NCBI GenBank assembly: GCA_040954595.2
Contig: CM082589.2
Coordinates: 12,090,001-12,154,000, forward strand
Origin: Balanoglossus misakiensis
Taxonomy: Eukaryota > Hemichordata
Reading direction: 5' to 3'
DNA length: 64,000 nt
Under the pieces are notes generated by a model. It made no database searches and was not told where the DNA came from. It saw only the letters and a list, made by a program, of their open reading frames with translations. Positions 21,749 through 32,542 of the stretch are shown piece after piece. How positions within the stretch are numbered: position 1 is the stretch's first letter; each line of letters opens with the position of its first letter. A program made the translations under genes and the position numbers.

Positions 21749-22702
21749 TTTTTTGTGTTTTAATTCTTCTCTAATTAATGCCAGCTGTAAAGATATGCTC
21801 TGTCTTTACCATGGTCAGGTCTGTGTCGTTGTTTACTCCTGTTCACATGTCAGGAGTAAACAAGAATTAGAAAGACCTGACAAGCATAAAGACAAAGAGC
21901 CTGTACAGGTGATATTAATCAGAGTCTTAATTGGGAGGGGGGGGGGGGGGGGGGTTGCACGTCCTGTAGGATAAGGGGACAAAGTCGCCGTTTATGATTT
22001 TTGGGGGGTATTTTGTTTGATAGGAGAAGTACATGTAGTTTTTGTTGTGTGATTTCCATACAGACTAGAAAATACCGAGTATGTTTATGCTGCAATTCTA
22101 TATATTTGTGTGCATAATAGGTAAAACAGTGACTTTGTCCATTTAAAATAACACTAATTGCAACTGAGTGTATTACTGTCATTGTCTTCATTGTTTATAT
22201 TTTTGTGTTTGTTCTGTAAAATTTCTTATTCTAATCCATAAAACATATGGATTGTAATCACATCATATGTGTCAGTAACTTTCCCCTTTAAGAGAGTCCT
22301 GTCAATTTCTTCATGTTGCTTACACACACTTATCAGTGATTGTCATTGGTATGCTTGAGGTTTACTAATCAACTGTTTAATGAATTGAAATGTATTTATG
22401 TATAAGGCCAATGTATTTATGAGATATTAATATGTGTTGAAGTGTATATATAGGTGTTTTTTGTAAAAAAAAAAAATTTTTTGGGGGGGGTGCAATATTT
22501 GTCGAAACATAATGTTTATATTTGAGACAATATATTGTTTTTCTTCAATTGGCATATGTGAGAGTTTCTGTGAATTACTGCTTTTGTTTGCTGTTAAAAA
22601 TGTGAAATGTGCTTTTCGGTAAGTGATATTCAATGAGGGAATATTTCTCTTCCAAAAGCTATTGGAAATTGCATATTGAATGCCATCACGTGATTAGTCT
22701 TA
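21749..22702. other. Helentron 3' non-coding segment with G tract and small MITE
   Basis: No coding signal. It holds an 18-base G run (21937-21954), a poly-A/poly-G stretch near 22465-22490 and a short MITE described separately. Otherwise AT-rich with nothing recognised. Confidence 0.5.
21972..22146. mobile_element. Short MITE, same end sequence as the element at 12763
   Basis: The ends aggggacaaagtc and gactttgtccatttaa form an inverted repeat around about 150 bp of AT-rich DNA. The shared GGACAAAGTC core ties it to the MITEs at 12763-13117 and 32140-32231. Confidence 0.5.
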
Positions 22703-23660
22703 CAGTTATTACCGGGTTTTACTGATAGTGCGCCAAGGGCAATTAATTGGAAAATGAGGAAATTAACAGGTGCCACCTGGAACCAATTAGTCAACCAGGG
22801 CAATACTTTGGCTATATTGAAAACACCTACTTTGATGCAAGCGTCGTGTCATCTGATTGCTCGTTGACAGCTGTTCTGCCTACTTACCGAAGATTGCTTT
22901 AATGAACATCTAGTTGAGATTGTTGCCACCGAACACGAACATGCGCATCATCGCTAGACGCCAATGCTGATATGAGCTGTCAATGTCGTGAAGACGTTCA
23001 CCATCTTGGATGCCGTGTACATGGCGAAGGAGTCATGGGACAATGTCATGCCGTAGACACTTGTTGGTTGCTCAGATTCGGACTCTGTGGTCACCGTTGA
23101 ATTGGACGCGTTTACCGATGTCCCCATGCCAGATATGACGCCAATGGACTGCACGCATAATGTTGATATGAACAGTGCTGTTCACTGGTGAGCTGCGCGA
23201 TGCAGAGTCGCCTGTACTGACCTCCAAACAGAAGATGGACATGATTCACCACCTTGGCCAGTTAACCCAGGGAAAGGGAACAGAGTACACGCTACCGATG
23301 CTTCGCGAAATTGACAACGCCGTGTTGGCCCTTGTCGCAGAATCGAAGACCAGCGCACCGTCGACTTGTGTCTCCAAGAACGTCTTGTTTTCAATCTGGT
23401 GTTATTCAATATTTATTGTACTTTTTCTTGGATATTTTTGCATGATTTCTCTTGTGATAGAAAAAAGAAGGACACTGCTCTGGCAAAACGTTTAAGTACA
23501 GTAATCATCTGTCGCTGGACGTCTTTGGTGAATTGTTGATGTTGTATTTTCCATGCCAGAAATTCAATTTAAAAATCCCAAATAGTTGGCCACCAGCCAA
23601 AAAATTGCCCAACAGTAATTTTTGGATGGGCGAACTATCAGTAAAACCCGGTAATTACTG
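22703..23660 (+). mobile_element. Decayed Tigger/pogo-type DNA transposon
   Basis: The terminal inverted repeats begin CAGT(T/A)ATTACCGGG and continue TTTTACTGATAGT. The flanking TA on the left and AA on the right are compatible with a mutated TA target duplication. The interior is more GC-rich. At about 22999-23150 (+) it reads TILDAVYMAKESWDNVMP, then a stop and TLVGC, which resembles the conserved C-terminal segment of Tigger/pogo DDE transposases. A further open stretch lies at 23175-23495. Internally deleted (958 bp against about 2-3 kb for full copies) and not functional. Confidence 0.65.
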
Positions 23661-24760
23661 AAGTAAATTTGATGTAATGTTTATGCTGTTATAGGTCTAA
23701 TATTGTAAGACAATATAGTCCCTTATAGTCCCATACTTGTACTGTTGACCAGTGTTATGTTAATTACGGTACCAATTAACATCCATATTTAATGCATTTG
23801 TGTAATTAGCATTATGCAGCCACAGTAATTGCAGCATGTTTTAGAAATTGGTTGCTATTGTTGTTTTTCAATTATGCAACTGAATTGGTTGAATCGATGG
23901 AGAAAGATTTTACAAAGTACACCCTACATTTATTGGTTCAACAGACATCTCGACTGTAAGGTGCAATTGTCTATGTTTTCCTTGGCTCTGTATGTGTTGT
24001 AGCCAGCTCTATTAATTTGTTGTTGCAAGAAATCACATTGTGTCAATTATACATGTCCTTGTATCATTTAGTGTAACAGACATATGTTATAATTTCTATT
24101 ATGTATTTCCCATTGCCACGTTAATTTCATGATTGATATTTCATGAATACACAGTTACTGCAATTTCATACATACATTCTTCATTTTGAAGAATAGCATA
24201 TTAGAATGTGGTGAATGTGGTCTGTCCTTTTCTGGTTGTTATAACTCTTGATTGAGATTACCTCTTCAAAGTAATTATGAGCACTATGTACTTAACAAGA
24301 ATTAAAAGTTCATAGTAATTGTCATTTAACAATGTGCTCAATATTGTCAAAGATAAATATACTAATATGTTTTTTAAAAGTTTTAACAACATTTTGCAAT
24401 TGAGTTGTGTGATGAACAAAATATTTTTGTGGGTGGAATACTAAGGGTATTGTATAAATGAAAAAAAAGAAAACATGTAGAAATACAGGTCAATGTAAAA
24501 TGAACCCTAATGATGAAAACCCCATGCATGTGAAACTTAGCTTTTTCAATTTACATACTAGTATTACATTATGGGGTATGTTGTTCTTCACTACTGTAGT
24601 AAATTTTGATTACTTGCACTTCCTCTAATGTTTGATTATTTGTGAAAATTTAATAAAGAATGGTAAACTTCGTCTGAAATGTGGTTGCTCATAATTGAAT
24701 ATGTCTAGAAATCATTTTAAACTTAAGCAGGAAGTTCCCATGTCAAAATCTCAAAACAAA
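23661..24760. other. AT-rich stretch, nothing recognised
   Basis: No ORF of note, no inverted-repeat ends and no similarity to other parts of the window that I could see. Confidence 0.4.
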
Positions 24761-24829
24761 TCTACGGGTATTACAGACCCTCATCAAGACCACGTGATAT
24801 TTAAGCAAAATTGTTTGGTCCCATATAAT

Positions 24830-26719
24830 TGGTACCTCTCCACCTGAAATTAGCTTCCAGGGTGTATTTGTTAGCCCAGAATTAGATATGCACATATTTA
24901 ATTAGGGCCGAGGTCAAGGGCATGTTCATTACAGGTGTGTGCTTATTCCTACATTAACGTCAAAGGTCATGTGAGATCACCCGAAATTTAGGCAAAAAAA
25001 TTTGACCCCATACTAATCCAGGTCCAAGAAAAACCAGACCTCTATCCCTATTGGTTCGCCTAGAATTATGTATGCACATAGGTAAAGTGTAAGGCTCAAT
25101 TAGGAGTTCCATCCCTCCAAATGTCAAGGCTGTATTTGCTGTGGATACTGAGATATGGGAAAGTAGCTCAAATGTCACCTGATTAATCATATTAATGTCA
25201 AAGGTCATGTGAGGTCACCCTCAATTTGGGCAAAAAGTTTTGATCCCCATACTAGTCCAGGTCCAACAAAAACCAGACCTATAGCCCTATTGGTTTGTCT
25301 GAAATTAGGTATGCCCATAATTAATGATGTAAAGTGTAAGACTCCATTAAGAGTTCAATCCCTCCAAACACAAATGCTGTACCTGTTCTAGATGCCAAGA
25401 GATAGGAAAGTATGTCAAAGGTCACTTAAGGTCACCCGAAATTTTGACCCAATACTAGTCCAGGTCCATAATAAACCAAACCTCTAGCCCTATTTGTTCA
25501 CCTAGAATTAGGTATGCAGATAATTAATGAGGTAAAGTATGAGGCTCCATTAGGAGTTCCATCCCTCCAAATGCCAAAGCTGTATCTGCTCTGGATGCCG
25601 AGATATGATAAAGTAGGTCAAAGGTCACCTGAGGTCACCCACAATTTGGGCAAGAAATTTTGACCCCATACTGGTCCATGTCGAAAAAAAATCAAACCTC
25701 TAGCCTTATTGGTTAGCCTGGAATTAGGTATGCACATAATTAATGAGATAAGCAGGTGTCACATGTGACCCCCAATCTTGGCTTTTCAATTGTAGTCCCA
25801 ACCATCCAAACGCCAAGTCTGTACCTGCTGTAGATGCAGAGATATAGGAAAGTAGGTCAAAGGTCACCTGAGGTCACCCAAAATTTGTGCAAATTTTTTT
25901 GACCCAATACTGGTCCATGTCCCACAAGAACGAAACCTATAGCTCTATTAGTTACCCCGGAATTAGGTATGCACATAATAAATGAGTCAAGCAGGTGTTA
26001 CAGGTGAGCCCAAAATTTTGCCTTTTATTTTGGTCCCATTCTGCTCACTGGCCAATAGACAGTCATTTTACAGGACCATTGCACAATAAGACGTGGACAT
26101 AGCTTAACTATGGAGGTATAAGTAAAGGTATAAATTTAATAAAAAAATTAATATAAAAAAATCGGTTGATTTTTCATATTATTTTTTTTCGCTTAAAATG
26201 ATTGACAAATGCTAGGCTAGCTGCACAGCAACTTTGGAATTGATCAGCCGAACGAATTTTGAGATATGACTGCATATTCATCCAAAATAATATGTGGTCA
26301 TAGCTTAACTATGTATAGTATAGGCCAATGGCTTGGGCGAAAAATATGAAAAATAATACTTAAAAATCTTCTTCTCAAAATTGACATGGCCTATGGCCTT
26401 GAAATTTGGCATGTACAACCCTGGCCATATGGTCCGTAAAAGTTGCTAAAAGAATTTTGATATCTTCATGCATATGCAAATAAGGCCGATTTGAAAATTT
26501 TGCCCATATATGGTCATCAGGTCACATGACTAATTACACATTCACAAGGGTACTGCACGAGCTCTCATAGGCCTTCACCATTGTGCCAAATGTGAGATTT
26601 GTAGGTTCAGCCGTTTTCACGATCTAGCTGGACAAAAAAACGACACAAGAAGAAGAAGAAGAAGTAGAAGAAAAACCCCAGTAATACCAATAGGGCCCAA
26701 GCCTGCTGGGCTTGGGCCC
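24830..26719 (+). mobile_element. HINE-like body, 3' region of the large Helentron or a 5'-truncated HINE
   Basis: Five diverged copies of the ~240 bp body repeat (AGGTCA-rich, best at 25616 and 25857). They are followed by the family 1 3' part (tcggttgatttttcatatt near 26160, acatgactaattacacattcac near 26523), a GAA tract and the hairpin at 26693-26719. No AGCTGCAAGCAGC terminus precedes it, which is why it may be the native 3' region of the element starting at 11369. Confidence 0.65.
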
Positions 26720-26820
26720 TAAAAAACCCCAGTAATACCAATAGGGCCCAAGCCTGCTGGGCTTGGGCCCTAAAAACTCCAGTAAAAACAATAGGGCACA
26801 AGCCTGCTGGGCTTGTGCCC
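26693..26820 (+). repeat. Three tandem family 1 3' hairpins
   Basis: Hairpins at 26693-26719, 26744-26770 and 26794-26820, each preceded by ccagtaataccaata or a variant. The first two have GGGCCC arms. The third has GGGCAC and GTGCCC, the same paired change as the hairpin at 25-51. Period 50-51 bp. Confidence 0.9.
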
Positions 26821-26821
26821 T

Positions 26822-28412
26822 AAAAATCGACCGATTTTTTTATATTAATTTTTTTACGAAATCTATACCTATACGTATTCCACTATAGTTAAGCTATGGC
26901 CAAGTCGTTTTGTAGAATTCTGGTTGGTGCAATAGTCCTATCGGCCAGTGTGCAGCATAGGACCACAAAAAGAAGCCAAATTAATTCAAGGGTCACCTGT
27001 GACACCTGCCTAACTCATTAATTATGTGCATACCTAATTCGAGGCAAACCAATAGGGCTACAGGTCTGATTTTTGTTAGACATGGACCAGTATGGGGTCA
27101 AATTATCCCCCAAAATTTGGGGTGACCTTGAGTGACCTTTGACCTTCTTCCGCATATCTCGGCATCCAGAGCAGGTACAGCTTAGGTGTTTGGGTGGATG
27201 GTACCAAAATAAGAAGCCAAATTCAAGGGTCACCTGTGACACCTGCCTAACTCATTAATTATGTGCATACCTAATTCCAGGCAAACCAATAGGGCTACAG
27301 GTCTGATTTTTGTTGGACATGAACCAGTATGGGGTCAAATTATCCCCCAAAATTTGGGGTGACCTTGGGTGACCTTTGACCTACTTCCTCATATCTCGGC
27401 ATTTACAGCAGGTACAGCTTAGGTGTTTGGGTGGATGGTACCAAAATAAGAAGCCAAAATTTAGGGTCACCTGTGACACCTGCCTAACTCATTAATTATG
27501 TGCATACCTAATTCTAGGCGAACCAAGGGGGCTACAGGTCTGGTGTTTGTTGGATATGTACCACTATGGGGTCAAATGTTTTTGCCCACATTTTGGGTGA
27601 CCTTGGGTGACCTTTGACCTACTTCCTCATATCGCGGCATCCAGAGCAGGTACAGCTTAGGTGTTTGGGTGGATGGTACCAAAATAAGAAGCCAAAATTT
27701 AGGGTCACCTGTGACACCTGCCTAACTCATTAATTATGTGCATACCTAATTCCAGGCAAACCAACAGGGCTACAGGTCTTGTGTTTGTTGGATATGTACC
27801 ACTAGGGGATCAAATTGTTTTGCCCAAATTTTGGGGTGACCTTGGGTGACCTTTGACCTACTTCTACATATCTCAGCATCTAGAGCAGGTACAGCTTAGG
27901 TGTTTGGGTGGATGGAACCAAAATAAGAAGCCAAAATTTAGGGTCACCTGTGACACCTGCCTTACTCATTAATTATGTGCATACCTAATTCCAGGCGAAC
28001 TAACAGGACTACAGGTCTGGTGTTTGTTGGACATGGACCAGTATGGGGTCAAATTTTCCCCCCAAATTTCGGGTGACCTTGGGTGACCTTTGACCTACTT
28101 CCGCATATCTCGGCATCCACAGCAGGTACAGCTTAGGTGTTTGGGAGGATGGTACCAAAATAAGTAGCCAAAATTTAGGACCACCTGTGACACCTGCCTA
28201 ACTATGTGAATAACTAAGTACACACGAACCAATAGGGCTAGATGTGTGGTTTTTATTGGACATGGACCAATATAGTGTCAAAGTTTTCTGCTCATATTTA
28301 GGGTGACCTCACATGACGTTTGACCAACTTTCCCACATCCTCCACCCTGACTAATTAAATATGCACATATCTATCTCCAGGCGAACCAATAGGGCTAGCA
28401 GTGTCTCGAAAC
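26822..28412 (-). mobile_element. Inverted HINE body fragment
   Basis: Begins within the aatcgaccgattttt phrase of the family 1 3' part, now reverse-complemented, and continues with about six body repeats on the minus strand (tgacctttgacct near 27142, 27373, 27609, 27849 and 28087). Neither terminus is present. It directly abuts the third hairpin, so a rearrangement or an insertion of a truncated copy formed the junction. Confidence 0.75.
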
Positions 28413-28696
28413 CCGCTTATTGCTGTTCACAGCTATATTTTTCCCTTGAAATCATCATAATTTAATGTTGGCAGCCAGAAATACAATGATTATGTGGGAG
28501 CTTTTGGAAAGGTGAGAGTTATGCTGTATAATTATGTGGTTTTGGTTTCAAGAACATTAATTTTTTTATGTAGAGCATTACATAATAAATTATCAGAATG
28601 CACCATTGAACGATAAACTGTCAACAGTAAACAGAGTACCTAATGGGGAACAATATATGTAATATAGTGCAGGAGCTTAACCCCACATTTTGGCAT

Positions 28697-28954
28697 AATT
28701 GTGCACTTTGGGTTAAAAGCATAAAACTTGGTACACTTATGCATTGACCCATGGCGGCCATTTTCTGATATGGATCCAAAATGACAGCGCCCTCTAGTGG
28801 CCAGAAACAGACATTCATACTTAAAAATTGTGCACTTTGGGTTAAAAGCATGAAATTTGGTACAATTATTCATTGACCCATGGCGGACATTTTCCAATAT
28901 GGATCCCAAAAGACAGCGCCCTATAGTGGCTAGAAACTGACATTTACACTTTTC
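28697..28954 (+). repeat. Two tandem ~129 bp repeats with CTCF-like motifs
   Basis: Both copies share gtgcactttgggttaaaagca, ttcattgacccatggcgg, atatggatcc and gacagcgccct-tagtggc. The motif CAGCGCCCTCTAGTGGCCA (28785-28803) closely matches the reverse complement of the CTCF core. The second copy (28914-28932) differs at two or three positions. Actual binding is untested. Confidence 0.7.
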
Positions 28955-29600
28955 CTCCCATTAATGACACTTTTTGGGCAAGTTTAACACTCAGAGACAG
29001 GAATGTGGGTTGTAAAACATGCTTGCTGCCATACATCCCTTTGAATATTATCCTAATCCTGATGTACATGCATCAGATCAATCTTGTATGTTACTAATTG
29101 AACGATTTGTTCTTCGAAATAACAACCAGTTCAATACACAAAGTCATGCAAAGGGGTAATACAACACCTCTTCTCCAGAAATTCAAGGGTTCTCGAGAAT
29201 ACAGGCAGCTCCTAAAGAACACGTGCTGTGAGAAACTTAGCAAAGCTATATCAAACCAACAGAATCCCAGTGGAAATCAAGTTGGACAACTCTTAGTCAA
29301 GCCCAAGAAAAGAGTCAACCTCAGGAAATCAGTGGCCAAAAGTCATGCACATGTTTCTGTAGGTGCTTTAGGTCTAGTCTGACAGCAGTGGACATTGTTA
29401 CTGTGAAGGAAGATGTAATCAAGATTGATCTGATACATGTATATCAGGATTAGGATAATATACACATGAATGTATGGTAGCAAGCATGTTTTACAACCCA
29501 CATTCCTGTTTCTGAGTGTTACAAATGACCAAAAAGTGCCATTAATGGGGGGAAAGTGTGAATGTCTGTTTCCGGCCAATAGAGGGCGCTGTCATTTTGG
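28906..29600. mobile_element. Transposon with ~180 bp inverted arms
   Basis: The left arm (about 28906-29083) and right arm (about 29415-29598) are inverted copies, sharing gaatgtgggttgtaaaacatgc and tattatcctaatcctgat inverted. The arms include the CTCF-like motif; the right arm copy is at 29574-29591. The ~330 bp centre is unrelated to the arms and contains the ORF described next. Superfamily unknown. Confidence 0.65.
29098..29382 (+). CDS. Unrecognised 94-codon ORF in the centre of the inverted-arm element
   Basis: Basic, Gln/Ser/Lys-rich peptide (MNDLFFEITTSSIHKVMQ...). No motif recognised. Base composition is more coding-like than the flanks. It may be a captured host exon fragment or a transposase remnant. 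I cannot tell whether it is translated. Confidence 0.25.
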   Translation: MNDLFFEITTSSIHKVMQRGNTTPLLQKFKGSREYRQLLKNTCCEKLSKAISNQQNPSGNQVGQLLVKPKKRVNLRKSVAKSHAHVSVGALGLV

Positions 29601-29623
29601 CCTACTTTACCATATCTTAATTT

Positions 29624-30473
29624 TTTTACATTCCATATTTCTATATCGTAAGATCATATCTACTTGCAATGTCACCTGTAATTTTTATTATGGTGTGTCA
29701 CTGTTTCCGCATAATCCTCAAATGGGACCACAGTGACCTTGACGCTATTTTTACATTGAATGGACTAGTCTGCTCAAACTTTCCTTATCAAAAATTCTGT
29801 TTAATCTTCTGTAACATGTATAATAGTATACATGTAGCTGCCTGATAGTTTGCCCTGTGTGTGTAACTGCTGAGTGACATAACGCATTCTGTGATTGGTC
29901 CAGTCACGTAACCACCAATCAGATCGCTTGTTATAAGGAGAACTGCGCGACCTTTAACCGCATAAGCATACCTGATTTTTAGGGCTCGATATTACCTCTG
30001 AGGACGCAATATTTAAGTTGAAGTTTTTTTTCTTTTATCATATTAATGCAAGAAGACTTGCTTTTTATGTAAAAGAAATAGACCCTAATATACAGAGTGC
30101 ATTTTGAAACGATAGGCAGGTCTGGCCCATAGCCTAATTCTTCATTTTTCTGTCATGCGTAGGAATTGATCAGTGCTAACAACCCATGTCAAAATGGCGA
30201 CACTTGCCAACCCTAACCTTGTGTGTGGCATTGACGTGCACCTGCCAAGGATGCTATACTGGGGAGTGCTGTGAAAATTGTAAGTCAGTTTCTTTTGTCA
30301 AATTAATCAATATGTGTGGGACTGCTATACATGTATATAAAACAGAATACTGCGATGGAAAATTCGATAACTTAATGTTTCAGTGGATATATGACTTAAA
30401 GTTAGCAGGATGCAGTGAATTCAACAGAAAGTGTAATTTCCTCTTGTGTGAGCTCTGTGCGACTGTGACAATG
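29624..30473 (+). repeat. Segmental duplication, copy A
   Basis: Matches 56668-57644 (copy B) along most of its length, sharing gtcactgtttccgcataatcctcaaatg, gactagtctgctcaaactttcc, cgatattacctctgaggacgc and the decayed EGF exon with its introns. Copy A lacks about 130 bp present in copy B after the caaatg phrase. The match ends near 30473, where gypsy sequence begins. Confidence 0.85.
30163..30279 (+). pseudogene. EGF-like exon with stop and compensating frameshifts (copy A)
   Basis: Acceptor ctgtcatgcgtag and donor gaaaatt|gtaagt bracket 117 nt. The start (I-D-Q-C) and end (LTCTCQGCYTGECCEN) share one frame, but the middle NPCQNGDTCQ lies in another and a TAA follows the first Cys. Two indels that cancel in length therefore scramble the module. 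The 57326 copy shares them, so they predate the duplication. Confidence 0.75.
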
Positions 30474-31290
30474 ACAGTGAAGCAGTATTCATCTCCCGAA
30501 CTGTCTTCCACTTTATGCACAGCTTTGACAGTTTCATCCTTGTCTACCCTATTTGCCTTGCCTCTTGATCGGCAGCATTTGGAAAAATGGTTAGGTTTGC
30601 CACACTTCCTGCATGACTTGCCTTTAGCTGGACATACTGAGTCATGTGGATAGGTGCCACCACAATAATAACAAGTGGATGGTCCTTTCGCTGGCTGCTG
30701 ATGAGCTCTCTTTTGTTTATTTTGTTTCGGGCGTTGATGGCGCTGTTTTCTGACCGCATTCACAGATGCCGTATCTGCACCATTATTTTGGGTTTTCTCC
30801 TCAATCCCACTAGCCTGAACCTCTGATACCTCAAACGAACGGGCTGTACTCAGTAGATTCTCTAGTGTCGTCTCCTCCCGAAGAGCACGACGTCTGAGAC
30901 GGGCTTATGTGAATCCTCGTATGATTTGTGATTTGACCTCTTGATCACATATGTTTCTGCTAGGCGTTGCAAACAAGTGTGATAGGCATCGATCGATTCG
31001 CCGTTGTTTTGTATGGTGTCTCTGAAGATGAATCGTTCGTATTCAATGTTCTGTTTGGGTGAGAAGTACGACGTAAGCTTTAATTTGGCTGTTTCACAGC
31101 TCGTTCCTGTATCTGGTAGAGTATCAAAGATGTCGGAAACTTCCTCACCTGCCCAGTGCAATAGCAGTGCACGTTGTCGCTTGTCATCTGTAATGTTGAA
31201 TGCGACAAATGCGTTTTCTACTCTAGCCATGTACTTTTTCCATCTCGTACTGGTGGTTGTCGGGTCTGAATGAACAGGAAAACTCGGCAT
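30474..31290 (-). pseudogene. Ty3/gypsy-type retrotransposon gag fragment
   Basis: Minus-strand reading in two frames. The N-terminal part (31290 to about 30900) has RWKKYMARVENAFVAF and HWAGEEVSDIFD, typical of gypsy gag. It is followed by a frameshift region and then two zinc knuckles (30670-30570: CYYC..H...C and CRKCGKPNH). The body stops at 30474, joined to EGF-intron DNA. No RT or integrase is present, so the copy is dead. A related fragment is at 57925-58263. Confidence 0.75.
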
Positions 31291-31311
31291 TGACGGCTAG
31301 CTGATTCTCCA

Positions 31312-31440
31312 TGTTCTCCGTCCTCGTCGCCAAATATAGAATCGTGGGTGGGCAATAATGACAACACGAGACACCAAGTCCGGCATGTAAGAGTGAGAGT
31401 GCCTAGCCTCGTTCATGCACTTTATTCATAATGACCCGAA
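31312..31440 (-). repeat. Probable LTR R-U5 end and primer site of the gypsy element
   Basis: On the minus strand TGGCGACGAGGACGG lies just upstream of the gag start, where gypsy elements have the primer-binding region. AATAAA-type signal (tttatt at about 31423) lies further out. The outer LTR boundary is not resolved and no second LTR was seen. Confidence 0.45.
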
Positions 31441-31706
31441 TGTTGCATAACGTCATTTTACAGAATGTATAAAGTATAGATGCTCACTAGTGTTTGGACA
31501 TTACAATATACATGTGACTGCAGTGTCTTTCCAATCATGAATTTGCAAGGTGTCCTTCAGAGAAAATCTTCTGATTCTCTTTTCTGATTTGCTTTGCATA
31601 TATGACTTAATGATCTCATTTGTTGGAATTCCCTGTCCCAAATTTTTGATGATCAGTCTCTGCCCCATTGCTCATCGTCCCAACTTTCTTGTGTATTGAA
31701 AACCAG

Positions 31707-31829
31707 GAATCAACCAATGCGATCCCAATCCGTGCTTGAACAGTGGTTTCTGCCAGATGACATCTGGATCATGTGAACTGTACACATGTTTCTGTCAGAA
31801 TTCTTACACTGGTGACCTTTGTGAACAAA
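31707..31829 (+). CDS. Intact 8-Cys EGF-like exon
   Basis: 123 nt, phase 1-1, acceptor gtattgaaaaccag and donor caaa|gtaagt. It encodes INQCDPNPCLNSGFCQ then MTSGSCELYTCFCQNSY-TGDLCEQ. The module follows the pattern C-x3-PC-x-N-x-G-x-C-xn-C-x4-C-x-C, like the exons at 49659-55383, and probably belongs to the same extracellular protein family. It is isolated here, with no neighbouring exon within 1.4 kb. Confidence 0.75.
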
Positions 31830-32542
31830 GTAAGTTTTGATTTATTGTCTTGGGTTAATAATTTATACAGTTCAAAGTATCACCATTTCTTTCAATATGT
31901 AGATTTTTTGTTTTTCTCTACAAGTGTAATCAAGATCTGCTTGAAAATTTGTGTCGCTGTTCTAGTTTATGAATTATGAGGCTGTTCTATGAGCTGAGCC
32001 ATTCAATGAAATTAAACATGGTGACCATATGATTTTATCTGACCACGGAATATAATTTCTATTGATGGAGCCATTTGATTTTTTGTGTATACATGAAAAT
32101 AGCAATACTGGAAGTAAGTAAGCATTAAATCCCATGTTCTATGTCACACACGTGGCTATACGGGCCAGTTCATGTGATAACAAACATAATTAATGGGAAA
32201 ATGGCAGCGAGAGAGAGACTTTGTCCCTTTAATTCTTGAGTTGATTGGCGAGCCACCTTCGATTCGATCAGGATGACCTCCAATCACAAAGTGTATATCA
32301 ATACATGTGACACTAGGACCCTGAGAACTAACCAGGGGTAAGGGAAAAGGTAGCCCTTAGAAACAAATTTGGTAAGGTTACACCTAGCATGTTGAAAGAT
32401 GTGCCCCCGGGACATGCCCCACCTTAGGTTGACACCAGAGTTTCATAAAAAAGTTGTGTATGACACAAAAACGGAAAATTCCCCCGTACTGACTATTCAT
32501 CAGACAGTTTTATGAGTAGTAACAATAGGAGCCATGGGGTAA
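31830..32542. other. Intronic or intergenic stretch with a solo MITE end
   Basis: At 32140-32231 the phrases cataattaatggg, ggcagcgagagagagactttgtcccttt match one end of the MITE at 12763-13117. The partner end is not recognisable. The rest is unremarkable AT-rich DNA. Confidence 0.5.

Larger units (their letters stand above)
11369..26719 (+). mobile_element. Putative autonomous Helentron (composite, about 15.3 kb)
   Basis: Seen: a 5' terminus TATAGCTGCCAAGCAGC plus GCGGGCCCAAGCC and a further ~15 bases shared with family 1 HINEs; a Rep/helicase/endonuclease ORF at 13916-21490; and the first family 1 3' hairpin in the same orientation only at 26693-26719. No other 5' or 3' terminus in this orientation was found between. 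Known: Helentrons (Helitron2 type) encode Rep-helicase with an endonuclease domain and end in a hairpin with complementary 5' sequence. Inference: the stretch is one element whose 3' region is shared with the HINEs. Alternatively the real 3' end was lost after about 21750 and the 24.8-26.7 kb part is a separate 5'-truncated HINE. Confidence 0.55.
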
